DNA from: Tipula vernalis
Lineage: Eukaryota; Arthropoda; Insecta; Diptera; Tipulidae
Assembly: GCA_958295665.1 (NCBI GenBank)
Contig: OY282558.1
Span: forward strand, 111,838,838-111,902,837
Reading direction: 5' to 3'
Length of the DNA: 64,000 nt
Of this stretch, positions 45,380 to 56,930 are shown in pieces. The first letter of the stretch is position 1. Every line of letters starts with the position of its first letter. Both the position numbers and the translations under genes were made by a program. Under the pieces are notes generated by a model. It made no database searches, was not told the origin of the DNA, and saw only the letters and a list, made by a program, of their open reading frames with translations.

Positions 45380-46770
45380 AACATTTTTTTTAAGTGAGTT
45401 TAAGATTATTGATTTTAATTTTGTGGTAAGTTTACTAAAATTATTTTTTTTTCAATTTTGAGAAATAACTAGGTTATCATTGTCATTTTTTTTAAATATT
45501 TCAAGTTTTTGCAGTAGAAATGCCTCGCAAAATGAGTTCATTTACGCAACTCACTAACGAAGAACGTAGAGCTATAATTAATCTGCATAAAGAAGGTTAC
45601 TCAAAAAGAAAAATTGCTGATATTTTTGGCAAAACTCACACATTCATTAATAAGGTAATTAATACGTTTAACGATGAAGGTCGGGTAGCCGCCAAACTTC
45701 GATCAGGACGTCCAAGAATAACCAACACACGATTAGATAAAAAGATTAAAATCATATCGGAGCATAATCCACGCCTTTCCCCTCCAAAAATCAAAGCAAA
45801 ACTTCTAAATGAAGGTCATAATACCCCATCAACGGATACCATCAGACGACGATTACATGAAGATGTTAAGCACGGTCATGTTGCTAGGAAATTACCGTTC
45901 GTCAGCAAGGTCAATTTAATAAAAAGGATAAAGTTTTATCATGAAAATGCCCTTCAACCAGCAGAATTTTGGAATCGCATCCTGTGGACAGATGAATCCG
46001 ATGATACGAATGACGTATTCACATGGTCGCGTTTTTGTGTGGAGAAAAGCTGGAAAAGCATTATCCTATAAGTGTGCTTTACCCACTTTAAAGTCAGCGC
46101 AAAGAGGTGTAATGGTATAGGGGTGCATCTCATCATATGGAACAGGAAAAATTGTGATGTTGAAAGGGAAAGTTGATGCGGTAATGTACCTAAAGCTTTT
46201 GTCCGAGGTGATCATACCGGAAGGAAAGCGCTAATAGGTGATGATTTCATCTTGCAATAAGACAACGCACCGATACATACCGCAAAAATCGTTAAAGATT
46301 ATACTATAAATCAAAATACGAATGTGTTGGAATGGCCTCCGCAAAGTCCGGAACTTTCCCCAATAGAAAATGTCTGGGATTTGCTAAAAACTAGAATTGC
46401 TGCAAAAGAGCCAAGGAATCTAAATGAATTGAAAAGCTGCATAAAGGAATCGTAGGAAAATATTACTTCTGAGGAATGCAGGAAGTATACACTTTCAGTT
46501 CCAGACCGTATCGCCAAGATGTTTCAACGAAACGGTGGACACAGTGGATATTAGTATCACTGGAAACTTATTTCTGCTGCTAAAATTTCCACTTACCTAC
46601 GATTAAAGTTCCTAACTACAAAATGTATTGAAGATTTTTTTATAAACTAAACGAATTATAATTTATAGTAGTTTAATTAATTATTTAAGACATTTCTTTC
46701 CGGTGTAAATAAATAAAATATTACGAAAAACGTTAATTTTTTATTATTTGGATAGGTGGATACTTATTTT
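45380..46770 (+). mobile_element. Tc1-like transposon remnant, left end lost
   Basis: A transposase pseudogene (45520-46553) is followed by a right end near 46770 that reads ggtggatacttatttttgcg, typical of a Tc1-type terminal inverted repeat. No matching inverted sequence is present near 45380. The loss of the left end coincides with the missing RT of the host retroelement. Confidence 0.7.
45520..46553 (+). pseudogene. Tc1-like transposase, DD34E type, broken
   Basis: The N-terminal half is one open frame: a helix-turn-helix start (LTNEERRAIINLHKEGYSKR), an SGRPRIT hinge between two DNA-binding domains, then RILWTDES with the first catalytic Asp. A frameshift near 46020 moves the reading to KAGKALSYKCALPTLKSAQR. 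Stops lie at 46118 and 46258. Then come DNAPIHTA (second Asp) and PPQSPELSPIENVWDLLK (Glu), with a third stop near 46453. All three catalytic acids survive, but the frame is broken at least four times. Confidence 0.88.
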
Positions 46771-47079
46771 TGCGAGGTAGATATAGTTGTTGTAAAGGAA
46801 CCAGGTGAGGCACTTAAATTCCTTGCGGGCTTTATCAAAATCTGGATAATATTTAACACCCTACAATCTATACAATGAATGAAGCTTATTAAGTCGTTTC
46901 TCGAGCAACACCAACTCGATGTTATACCATGGCTCCCGATGGCCGATTTTATTTATTTTAACCCGCGGAACGTGCTTTTCGATACTACACCTGACAAGAT
47001 CGTTGAAACTTAACACCATACAGTTCAAATCACTATGAAGTCGGCTTTTCTGAAATTAAAATTAAAATCATTAGAAATA

Positions 47080-47660
47080 TATTTTTTTTTTACAATTAGA
47101 ATGAAAAATATTTAACATAATTGGTACGTGGTAGATGCTCCCACAACCAGTGTAGTCCGGACACGCAAAAATCTCGGCATGCATAATATCATTAGAAAAT
47201 AACAAATCAAGGAGTTTGCCCTGACTGTTACTAATTCTGTTGAGCTGAATGAAGATATAGAAAATACGCCGTTCACATCGTCCCAAGATATACCGGGTAA
47301 ATTTAAGTCGCCCACAGTGATAAGTTTGTCGCTAGGGCGAACTAGAGGCATAACAGCTGAGTCAATGGAGTTGATAAACGTGTTGTAGTAATAGAAATCC
47401 GATCTGTATGGTATATACACGGCGACTACAACAATCGAAGTATTATTGGCCAATCTGGATGACAGACAAGGAACCGAATTCTTTACCGGAATCAAAACAC
47501 CACCACCCTTACAACTGGTGTCAAAATCGTATCTATCCTTTCTATGAATGACGTAATCAGATGGGAAGTATTCTTCGGAGAACATATTTATCGTAAGCCA
47601 GGTCTCGCTGATTATTATGACGTCATAATCGTTGTCAAGTACGCGTAAACGGAAAAAAAT
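47080..47660 (-). pseudogene. Jockey/CR1-type APE endonuclease
   Basis: It reads DYDVIIISETWL (catalytic Glu), YVIHRKDR, CKGGGVLIPVKNSV, VAVYIPY and TVGDLNLPGISWDD. The GDLNLP motif and ISETWL are intact. A frame change follows near 47230, and the C-terminal SDH motif is not clear. The linker continues to about 46770. Confidence 0.8.
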
Positions 47661-47771
47661 TAACTCTTCAGTTTTAAATTATTTCATTACTTTTGCTAAC
47701 TATTTAACCAATAACTGCACAATTTTTTTGATATTACGACAAATATTTACCGCCATGTTTAGTGGTTTTTA

Positions 47772-48080
47772 TTATTTTGTCGAAAACTTCAGGGTCGTGA
47801 CAAAATTCATACGGAAGAGGTTAACGTTGGTTACCACGGCTACAAGCTCAATATTCAAGGAGCTTATTTGGCAGATAACTCCGATCACCATAGCATTTTT
47901 TCGTTGTATATTTTTGTATCCAATAGTATCCAATTGTATAACGATCACATTGAAACGCCGCTCTTTAATTTTGCGAGCAAAACACACAGACACACATTTC
48001 ATTGGTTTTAGGCAGCCAATTTTTTTTATTAATCTGTAGATTTCGACTGTGTTGGAGGCTCTTGAAGTAAACTTTTCCAC
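47772..48080 (-). pseudogene. Possible ORF1 scrap of the same element
   Basis: A 102-codon frame starting MEKFTSRASNTVEIYRLIKK lies where ORF1 should precede the endonuclease. I recognise no domain. Its position is the only argument. Confidence 0.3.
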
Positions 48081-48084
48081 TTAT

Positions 48085-51000
48085 TTGGTGGTTAGCTCTT
48101 ATATTCTTGCTAGCTAATAGATTTTATTATTTAGTTGTTTGACGTTACTCAATATAGACACAAGCAACAAATAAGAGTTCCGGTAAAGTTTATCAATGTC
48201 TCACTTTGCAATTGTCTAATATATTGCGTGTTACTTCGTATTCAAAAATTCACTTTGTTAATTGTAATCGTTGTATGTTGCTCTCTTTTGTATTCTTGTG
48301 TGGATAGTTAGAAAGGATAAATAATTTTTCAAGAACACTTTCGAGACACACTATTAAATGTTATTCAAATCCGTTAAAACTAACTAACAACTTTAACGTT
48401 GATTCTTTTGAGAACTAGTGTTGCTCTAATTTTAACAACATTTTGCTAAACATTGCTACGAAAATACGTTCAAATGCACTAAAACTTTCCAATTCCAGAT
48501 TTAAATTTGTTGAAGTGGAACTCATAAATATGATACGTAAGATGCATACCTAAATTAAATTTGCTTGTTTATGCATGACAAATTAATTTATAAAACATTT
48601 TGGTTTAATTTAATTTTCTATTTATTTTTATTTTATTTTCCAATTAAGCAAGAAATAAATAATTTTTTTTTCTTAAAATTCTTTATTTATATTATTACTG
48701 AAAATGTTTATTTTTTATACTTTTGTATTTGCTAATTTAAATAAAATTTGATTTGTAACAAAAATAAAAACGAGAAGGGGATATCATTAGAATTTGTTGT
48801 ATTGTGCCTTTCAAAGAATTTATTTTTGGTTTTAATTTTTTGTTTCTTAGAAATTATTTATCTCGGAAATTAAATTATAAATATGTATCTATATAAACGT
48901 AAGCAGAGCTAGTCTTTGAGTTTGTAGACAAATTACATTTTACATAAAACAATTAACTAATTGACTTGAAAGTTTTTTAATTTAAAAATAGATACTTATG
49001 GGTAAAAATTTTATCGTAAGGATGCTTTTATAGAGTTGTGCGTCATAGTTGCATCAACTTTATGTTTCTATACTCTAGGACGACAAATTTAGCATTAATC
49101 CTTAACCTAAATATACCTTACTTATCAAAATAAATCATACGGCTTAATATACACCGCAAAAAGCTCTCGAAGCCAAACCACACTTATGTGCATGCAAAGT
49201 AGAAATAATTAACAAAACAAAAAATTAAACTTTTAACTAAATTAAAATGTTATAAACCCAAAAAACTTTTTTTTACCAAATAGTTAACTTATTGCTAGAT
49301 GCTTGGTGCTTGGTATGGTGTATGACTGAGCCACACAATATGAATTTAACTTGAATTATACTCAAATGATTTTAAAATTAAGCATAAATAAAATAAAAAA
49401 GTTTGTGATTTCCATTTAAACAAATATTCTGCATTATAGAACCCCAAATTTTTCGTACAAATGTTACATACGTTTACGTATTTTAAGACTTTTTGTTTTT
49501 GGTTTAATTCTCTGCTTAATTCCACATTAGTTTTATGTATCTTTTAGGAAAAAAATTGTTGTTGGTTTTATCCATTCATGTTTCTTGCGCTTTTACCAAA
49601 CTACAAAATACTCGTCTAGCTTTGCGTTTTTATCTTTTGAAATATACAAATTTAAGCACAAAAATAAAAGGAGGTTTTTCAAAACTTTTTCATCAATTTT
49701 AATACTTTATATTATTTATTATTATAACACGTTGCCTAACAAAGTGGGCTAACGATTTGTATGTAGAATCTCGACATTGGGATCGAACATGTTAATTTTT
49801 TTAAATAATATGAAATAATAACAAACTTAAGATTTATACGATAAGAAAATGAAATCTTTATTCATTTTGTATGAATTGCAATAATTTTTATTTAACTTTA
49901 AATTTAATTTGTCACGAGAAATCACTATACATAAATAAATTGCAACTGGTTGATACTTTTTGATGATTAATATTTTCAAAAATGAATGTATAATAATTAT
50001 AAAATTCTCTAAGTCGTTAACAAAATTTGTAACGACGCACGATATATTCAACAATAATTTACCATAATCTTACATGAAAAAAAACAACATACGTAACATA
50101 CAAAATAAAGTTCAAAAGCTTATACAAAATGTATATGAAAACAAATAAATATTTATGTTGTTCGATGTATTTGGCAAATTCAAAATCAAGCGGAACAAGA
50201 ATATTTGCACTTGCACGACAAAAAAAAAATCCTAAAGTATTACTTATCCTTATAATATTTCCTGTGATTTGTTATCAGACATATTTGTTTTATATACGAG
50301 AGAATACAATGTACGTACCGTTAAAAAGCTTAAGCGGCAAACGAAACAAAAAATGTAAATAAATTAGATAATATTGCTAATATGTGTATGTTTTCGCTGG
50401 TTTTTTTTTTTTGCCTCCTTGTATCCCATCGTCGTCATCTTCATATTTTTATCTTGGTATTGCTGTTTTTGTCATTATATTCATGTTGTTTCTATTTATA
50501 TGTAATTCACTTAAACGGGAAAAATGAAAATGGTATTAGTTGTTTGTACTCTTTATTATATTCTTAAACTCGTAAATGGGATTAATTTTATTCACAGCGT
50601 ATATATATACTCGTATATAATATAATAATAAGGTGTAATTAGTGAAAATACTGATGGGTTCAAATGAACTAGTAATTATCGAATATAATTCCCTAGGCCT
50701 TTCTATAAAACGTGTATACTTACTGTAGTGAAGATTACACCAAATAACAAAGTAAAAACATGAATTGGTGAATACTGATTTCAATTGTTTGATAGTTTTT
50801 CATTATCAGTAAATAACAAGTAAAAGTCCTAAAGTGTGTTTTGTAAAATACGACCACGTTAAATTAGTAGCTCTATGTTTTATCATCGTATCAAATGAAC
50901 CATATGTGCCATATCTAAACGGGAGGTAATAATTTAACTTAGTCACATTTAAGATTTCTTGTTATTCACCGCAAATGCAAAACTACTCAAACGTTAGGAA

Positions 51001-51425
51001 ACGGTATGACGTGGAACACCAAAAAATTGTATTCATCCCCTCCGTTTGGAAATAGTGAAATGTGTTGTTAGTGTCACGAAAAAAAAAACGTGAATTATAG
51101 TGCTATCAACCGAATCAATCATTCTTTCTCTTCATGTTGTGGGGTGACCTTGTGAAAGAAGAATTTTCAAACAATTTATTAATTTATATAAAGTAAAAAA
51201 AAATAAAAATTAAAAAATAATTCATTTATAAATCATCATAAAGATTGTACAATTCTTTTTTATATTAAGTTAACAGTATGAAATAATTTTTTTTTTATCA
51301 TGTTGTAAATGTTTTCATAATTAAAACTATTAAATCTAAAGTGTATTTTAATATTGTGAATTAAATCTTTTAATCCAATGTGAATTTTACTTATGGATAA
51401 AATAAGCTACTGAAACGTAATTCAT
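48085..51425. other. AT-rich intergenic sequence, no feature found
   Basis: More than 3 kb with short AT-driven frames only (for example 49827-50054 and 50536-50784). No splice-linked coding set, RNA gene or obvious repeat was recognised. Confidence 0.45.
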
Positions 51426-51886
51426 TAATAACTATTAAAATGTCGTGCAGTAAATGTAACGTTAGAATTATTCGTGGTGTTGAACTCAAAAATAACATAA
51501 AATATGTAGCATGTGTTAAATTATTTCATTTCGAATGTGTAATATTGGAAAGTGCCAAATTTGATAATATAACTTCTAAATCTTGCACTTATGAATTATG
51601 TGCAAATACAGACTTGGCCAAAAATATAAAGCACCCCTATCTATTAGCATTATATATTAATATTATGTCTTTCTAAACAATGGGTGTTAACGAACGAGTC
51701 ATCCCACCGAATGCGACCCTTAATTATTGAAAATCACCAATTTTTGTTTTTTGTTTTAGGTTCTTAACAAGAAGTTGTAGCGTCGTAAAATTTGTTTATT
51801 TTAGTTTTGTATTTGATCGTGTGCAGTCTTCACATAAAGTGTTTTAAATCAAAAAGAGTTTTCGTAAGTTTTTTGAGAAAAAAAGT

Positions 51887-53059
51887 GTGTTTGTGATAAT
51901 TATGCCTAAAGCGTGCCAACTCAGTGAAGGAATAAGGGCACAAATTGTGTTGTTGGATTCCCAGGGTGTAAGCCAAATTAAAATATCCCAAAAATTAAAA
52001 TGCTCTCGTGGAGCAGCTCAATCTACATTGAAAAGGGTTAAAGAGACCGGGGACTATGCCTATAAACTACGCTCAGGCAGAAATCGTATCACTTCGGTAA
52101 GAGACGATCGACAAACTGTGCGAAAATATCTCAAAAACCGAAGAAAAACATCTGCTGAGATAGCTGCAGAGCATTTAACAGAACAAGAAGTTCACATTTC
52201 GGCACCGACAGTTAGAAGAAGGCTCCTGCAAGCTGGATTGAAAGATTGTAAAGCAAGAAAAAAACCATTTGCTCTCACTTACCAACATAAAAAGTCGCTT
52301 GAGATGGGCTTGAGAACACAAACATTGGAATGACGTGGATTGGGCGAGAGTTGTTTGGTCAGATGAATCTACTTTTGAGGTAAATATAAAAAATAAATAT
52401 TAAAAAGTAATTAGTCAAAAAAAAAAAATAAAAAATTGTGCTATGTATTTTAAAAGAATTAATAGAGAAATTTATGTTAAATTTGATGGAATTCTTATAG
52501 ATTTTTGGAACTCCTGGCGCAACCATCGTAAGAAGAAGAGTCGGGGAAGCATACAATCCTGATTGTATAGTGCCTACCGTAAAGCATGGAGGGAGTAAAC
52601 TGATGGTGTGGGGTTGTATGGCATCATCAGGGGTGGGAAAACTGTTGTTTTGTGAGGGTCCGATGAACAGTACCAACTATGTTACCGTCCTCGAGGCTGC
52701 ATTGAATGCCTCAATTCGGCAAATCTTTGGGGAAACGGATAGTTCTTCGATAATTTATCAACAGGATAATGCCCCCTGCCATACTTCCCGCGTTACGATG
52801 AGTTGGTTTCGAAAAAAACAAATTCGAGTCATGGACTGGCCCGCCCAGTCACCAGACCTAAATCCCATTGAAAATTTGTGGTCAATTTAAAAAAAAAAAA
52901 ATCAAGGATCGCAGTATGACTTCAAAGGAAGACCTCAAACGTGCGCTGACAAAGGAATGGAAAAATATATCGAGAAATACCTGCAAAAAATTAGTACGGT
53001 CGATGAATAAAAGAGTTCTGGCTGTCATCAAAGCCAAAGGAGGACCTACAAAATACTAA
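51887..53059 (+). pseudogene. Tc1-like transposase, DD34E, with a probable 121-bp intron
   Basis: The probable start is MPKACQLSEG at 51902. N-terminal helix-turn-helix domains span residues about 5-110, with KLRSGRNRITS as the hinge. The catalytic acids are all present: VVWSDESTFE, YQQDNAPCHTS and SPDLNPIENLW. Between STFE and IFGTPG lies 52380-52500, AT-rich and bounded GAG|GTAAAT and TTATAG|ATT; removing it restores the usual WSDES-F-FG run in frame. Real damage: a frameshift plus TGA near 52300-52315, and a one-base slip near the poly(A) run at 52888. Without these the protein would be about 345 residues, the normal size. Confidence 0.88.
52380..52500 (+). other. Probable spliceosomal intron in a Tc1 transposase
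   Basis: It begins gtaaat, ends ttcttatag and is about 80 percent AT. It lies exactly between codons in a conserved part of the catalytic domain. No short flanking duplication marks it as a transposon insertion. The size is in the normal range for short fly introns. Confidence 0.65.
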
Positions 53060-53325
53060 AATTAATAAAATATAAAAAGTATTTCCTAAAAATATTGAGT
53101 TTTAATTTTTGTCTTCATTCGTTTTGTAGATACTGCAATTTGGGAGGGGTGCTTTATAATTTTGGCCAATGCTGTAGTTCGCATGGCAGTATGGCTGATA
53201 AAAATTCATCGGGTATTGTTTTGGCAGTGTATATCATCACTACAGAATTCACAACACCATATTTAAAGGTTAAAAAATATAATGAATTTCTTATTATTCA
53301 AATGTCATTAAATTGTCATCACTAA

Positions 53326-54241
53326 CAAAATGTAATGAATTGTACAATTTTATCGATCAATTGATTATTTTTTATTATTGTTAAGTTATACTTTAATTAT
53401 ATTTAATTAGTTACCAATTTGAGTTAGCCCACTTTTAGGCGATTGATTTTATACACAACCTATTTTTAAATATTACCACGCACAAAATACCGTTGGTATG
53501 TTAAACTAGAAAAAATGCAGAATAATATTTTTTATTGTTAACTGGAATTAATTAAAATCTGGCTTCCAAAACATAAGCAGCTAAAAATACAAGAAAATTA
53601 TTGTGTTTAAAGAAATAAAGTTTTGAAATTTGAATAAATGGTTTGTTATTTTATTGAAACGATTACCTTCAAATTAACAAAAGTGGTTGTGAGTATTTGT
53701 TTTGCGGATTGGGAAATCAAGCTGCCCCATTACAATTAGCAGAGGCATCTCGATTGGAGTCACAGCCGAAATAGCTGCAGCTGAAACATTGGACCTTCGA
53801 GCCAGATACATTCGTTAGCACAAAAACATTTTTGAAGAGAAGCATCTGGAATGGGGATCCACTATTCGAGAACAAAATAGGACGCGGATAAAACGCGCCA
53901 AATAAGATAAGTGAAGCCATTTTATTTTTTATTATACTGCCATATATTTCCTAATTATTACAATAAAGACTAGTTTACATATGTGCATTTCTTACTATAT
54001 TAAACTCATATAAGAGCATTTTATGTTACGTTTTATTTGCAAGTATTGGAACTCTATCTTGTGTTGAACTAAAAGTGTGCTTGTTCTCGGTTAAGTCAAA
54101 ATAATTGTTAGAAATCAAATTTGTTTGGCAAAATATTCATAAACATTGTAGTGTAAAGTGATATAAACTAAAGGTTTTCTTTCTAATCAATTACGAATAA
54201 TTAGTGAGTCAGGTTGATTACCGAACAAGCGCGTGTTAGCG
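53326..54241. other. Intergenic, with an unassigned Cys-rich frame on the minus strand
   Basis: On the minus strand, 53920-53717 encodes 67 residues starting MASLILFGAFY and ending with VQCFSCSYFGCDSN and ANCNG. The spacing of Cys residues recalls the start of a Ly6-type domain, but no further exon was found and the length is too short. The 5' UTR or LTR of the BEL element may occupy the last 200 bp. Confidence 0.25.
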
Positions 54242-55536
54242 ATGGCTGAGCTAGATGGTTTAAAGAAATTGCGCTCTAATGCAAAGGGCAGCAGGACCAA
54301 GTTATTAAATTACGGGGATGAATTAAAAAGTGATAATATTCAAGATATCGAGTAACTCAAAACGAGAGCAAAGCGGGCGCAAGAAATTTTCGACACATTC
54401 ATGAAGCTTGAAAAACAAATTATTCAATGCAGCCCAGATGAGTAGTCTGACCTTGTTCCGTTTGAGGACAACTATTATACGGTTCTTTCGGTGCTAAATT
54501 CATGGATTAGAAAAAAGAGGATATCCGAAGTAATATCACACCACTCAAACAATGATACTGTTAACTTGTGTTACAGTCATGTGGCCGATGTAAGACTTCC
54601 GAAAATAAATATCACAACTTTAGCGGGGAATATAAAGAGTGGCAATTTGATCTCGGCACAAAAGTTCCAGTTTTTGAAGAGTTTTCTGAAGGGTGATGCA
54701 GAACGATTTCTCCGCAACACAAATGTGACTGAGGCCAATTACCAAAAAGCTCTCCAAAATCTTATAAAGCGGTACGACAAGAAACGCCATACCATCACAC
54801 CATCACATTACACATCGAAGCTTTTTTGAAGCACCCCTCAATTAGCAACCCAACCGCAGCAAATATTCGATCACTTCTTGATACTTCGGATGAAGCACTT
54901 CGTGGTCTCAAATGTTTAGGAACTAAAGCGAAACAACAAGATCCTTGGCTTATTTATATTTTATGAAACAAACTGGATTTGTAGACGCAAGCATTATTGT
55001 CACAACAGAGCATTGAAAATAAAGATTTTCCCGATCTATTGGAGTTTTTTGAATTTTTGGAAAACCGCACAGATGCATTGGAGTCAATGAAAGCATATAC
55101 ATCAAAGAAATCTTCTCCAAATCCGTCAACGAAAATAGTTAAGTCAAACGCATTCGCTACAACGACTAGCAGTAATACCACCGCGCTTTCATGTCCGCTG
55201 TGTAAGAGCAACGATCACAAGCTTCTGGAATGTGAAATGTTTAATGATATGACTGTACCGCAACGAAGAGAAATTGTTAAGGAAGAAAAGCGATGTTTCA
55301 ACTACTTCAACTTCAATCATAGCGTTTATGCATGTCGGTCTTATATCAGATGTCGCCTTTGTCAACGAAAACATCATACGTTGTTACACATTGAAGAACC
55401 TGCAAATATTAGCCCATCATCACAAGCTACGACCACCGGTTCAAATCAAACTGTTTCATCTAAGAATTACCAGGTCATGACGACATTCCAAGTCGTCTTA
55501 CCCACAGCGATGGTAAAACTAAGTTGCAGTGACTGA
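54242..55536 (+). pseudogene. BEL/Pao gag
   Basis: It starts MAELDGLKKLRSNAKGSRTK. The DUF1759-type part reads RLPKINITTLAG, AQKFQFLKSFLKGDAERFL and NYQKALQNLIKRYDK. The second half has LLEFFEFLENRTDALESMKA and two Cys clusters (CPLCKSNDHKLLEC and CFNYFNFNHSVYACRS, the latter missing one Cys), then CRLCQRKHHTLLH. At least three stops occur, for example at about 54353 and 54445. Confidence 0.85.
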
Positions 55537-55539
55537 GAC

Positions 55540-56100
55540 GAGATAGATTGCAGATCGCTATTGGACTCTTCATCACAAGAATCTTTTATCACTGAAGAAT
55601 GTGCTCAGAAGCTACGATTGCCGAGAACAAATGGACGAATGTTGATGAAGGGCCTTGGGGACGCGAAGCTGGGTCATTCACTGGAAAAAGTACATTTTTC
55701 AGTGCGTCCAATTAATAATCAATAGCCACAATGGGAAGTTGAAGCGTACGTTGTACCAAAAATTGCTTCTTTCATTATAGCCAATGATTTTAATCCATTT
55801 GAGTGTGACCAACTAAAGGGATTGATTTTAGCAGATCCGAAATTCAACAGAAGGGGTCCAGTTGAGGTTCTGCTTGGTACCGAGATTTACTGTGGCATAA
55901 CTGGAGTCAAAAGATTACATTTAAATGATCGTTTGGTCGCAGAGGAGACATCACTGGGCTGGGTCTTGGCAGGAAGATTCGTTGAGCAGCAAAAACATTC
56001 GACATCATGTTTTAATTTTTTGATCGACATTGACGCATCGTTACGAGCTTTTTGGGAAGTAAGAAGTTATTTTGTACTACGACTACGAGGAGCCCAAAAG
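55540..56100 (+). pseudogene. BEL/Pao protease region
   Basis: CRSLLDSSSQESFITEECAQ holds the active-site LLDS-S. It is followed by VEAYVVPKI, ILADPKFNRRGPVEVLLGTE and a conserved TSLGWVLAG, then IDASLRAFWE. One stop (TAG near 55722) and a frame change near 56060. Confidence 0.82.
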
Positions 56101-56930
56101 GAAAATTTGTCGTGAACCTACCATTTTCTGAGTCTCCAACTGACATAAGTCCAACTTCTCAAGTAGCAGTAAATCGGCTAAGAGCAATGGAAACAAGATT
56201 TGAGCGTTATAATCAATTTCTAGATTTGTACGTTGCCTTTATCAAGGAGTATGAGGAATTGGGTCATATAGAGAAAATATCCAATAATGTATTATCCCAG
56301 CAGCAATATTATCTCCCGCATCATGGCGTTCTCAAAACCTCAAGTCCGACGACTAAACTACGGGTCGTATTTGACGCGTCAGCTAAGTCAAATAGCGGCG
56401 AATCTTTAAACAATGTCTTGCGTGTAGGTCCAGTCATACGATTATCATTATTAGATATCGTTTTGCGCTTTGGCGCATCAATTTGTCTTGACTGGGGACG
56501 TCCAAAAAATGTATCGTCAAGTGTCAGTTGATCTGCAGAACGCAAACAAATGCAACACATTGTTTGGCGAAGCAGCAGAGACCATCCCATAAGCCACTAT
56601 CGACTGAAGACTTTAACATACGGAACAGCACCAACATCATTTTTATCTACAATGTATCTGTAGGAATTAGCATAATTGAACCAGGAACAGCATGAAGCGG
56701 CAGCAACGGCAATAGAGAAGGATATTAAACGATTTAATGGCAGGAGCCGATTCGAAGCAAGTGCTAAGAGAATTACAATTCAGCATTTCCAAAATTTTAC
56801 AATCAGCCAAATTTGGCCAAATTTGAGGAAATGGTCATCAAATGACGAAGAAATTCGTCGTAAAATTTGCAACAAAGATGACACGACAGGTAGTTTAACA
56901 ATCGCAGAGCATCCATAAGCAACAAAGTTG
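56100..56930 (+). pseudogene. BEL/Pao RT with its active-site tetrad deleted
   Basis: The N-terminal part is well kept: EYEELGHIEKI, QQYYLPHHGVLK, TTKLRVVFDASAKSNSGESL and KMYRQVSVD. In the palm, the reading goes from AIEKDI directly to DLMAGADSKQVLREL (56715-56765). The YVD of YVDD is missing because about six bases are gone and the frame shifts at 56721-56740. Catalysis is abolished. Confidence 0.82.

Larger units (their letters stand above)
44557..48080 (-). mobile_element. Jockey/CR1-type non-LTR element fused to a Tc1 remnant
   Basis: Minus strand: a possible ORF1 scrap (48080-47772), endonuclease (about 47640-47080), linker (about 47050-46770), then, after the Tc1 remnant (about 45380-46770), the RT thumb and C-terminus (45370-44640) and a 3' UTR ending in a (TAAA)-type tail at 44557-44583. 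The RT fingers and palm with the catalytic Asp pair are absent. A deletion therefore accompanied or followed the Tc1 insertion. Confidence 0.82.
51609..53174 (+). mobile_element. Complete Tc1-like transposon with terminal repeats and TA duplication
   Basis: The left end CAGACTTGGCCAAAA, then TATAAAGCACCCC, matches the right end in inverted form (GGGGTGCTTTATAATTTTGG, then CCAATGCTG). TA flanks both ends (51607-51608 and 53175-53176). Length is 1566 bp. It contains a nearly complete transposase interrupted by a GT-AG segment. It lies in a small PHD-like frame that is restored when the element is removed. Confidence 0.9.
51440..53325 (+). pseudogene. Small PHD-like Cys/His ORF, interrupted by a Tc1 element
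   Basis: The frame begins MSCSKCNVRIIRG at 51440 and carries KLFHFECV and KSCTYELC: a CX2C, then HX2C, then a further Cys pair, like a degraded PHD finger. Such fingers occur in ORF1 of CR1-type retroelements and in host proteins. The Tc1 element entered at a TA after ELCAN. Removing it with one TA lets the same frame run on to TAA at 53325, about 105 codons in all. Whether this is a retroelement ORF1 scrap or a host exon is open; no downstream endonuclease was seen. Confidence 0.4.
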
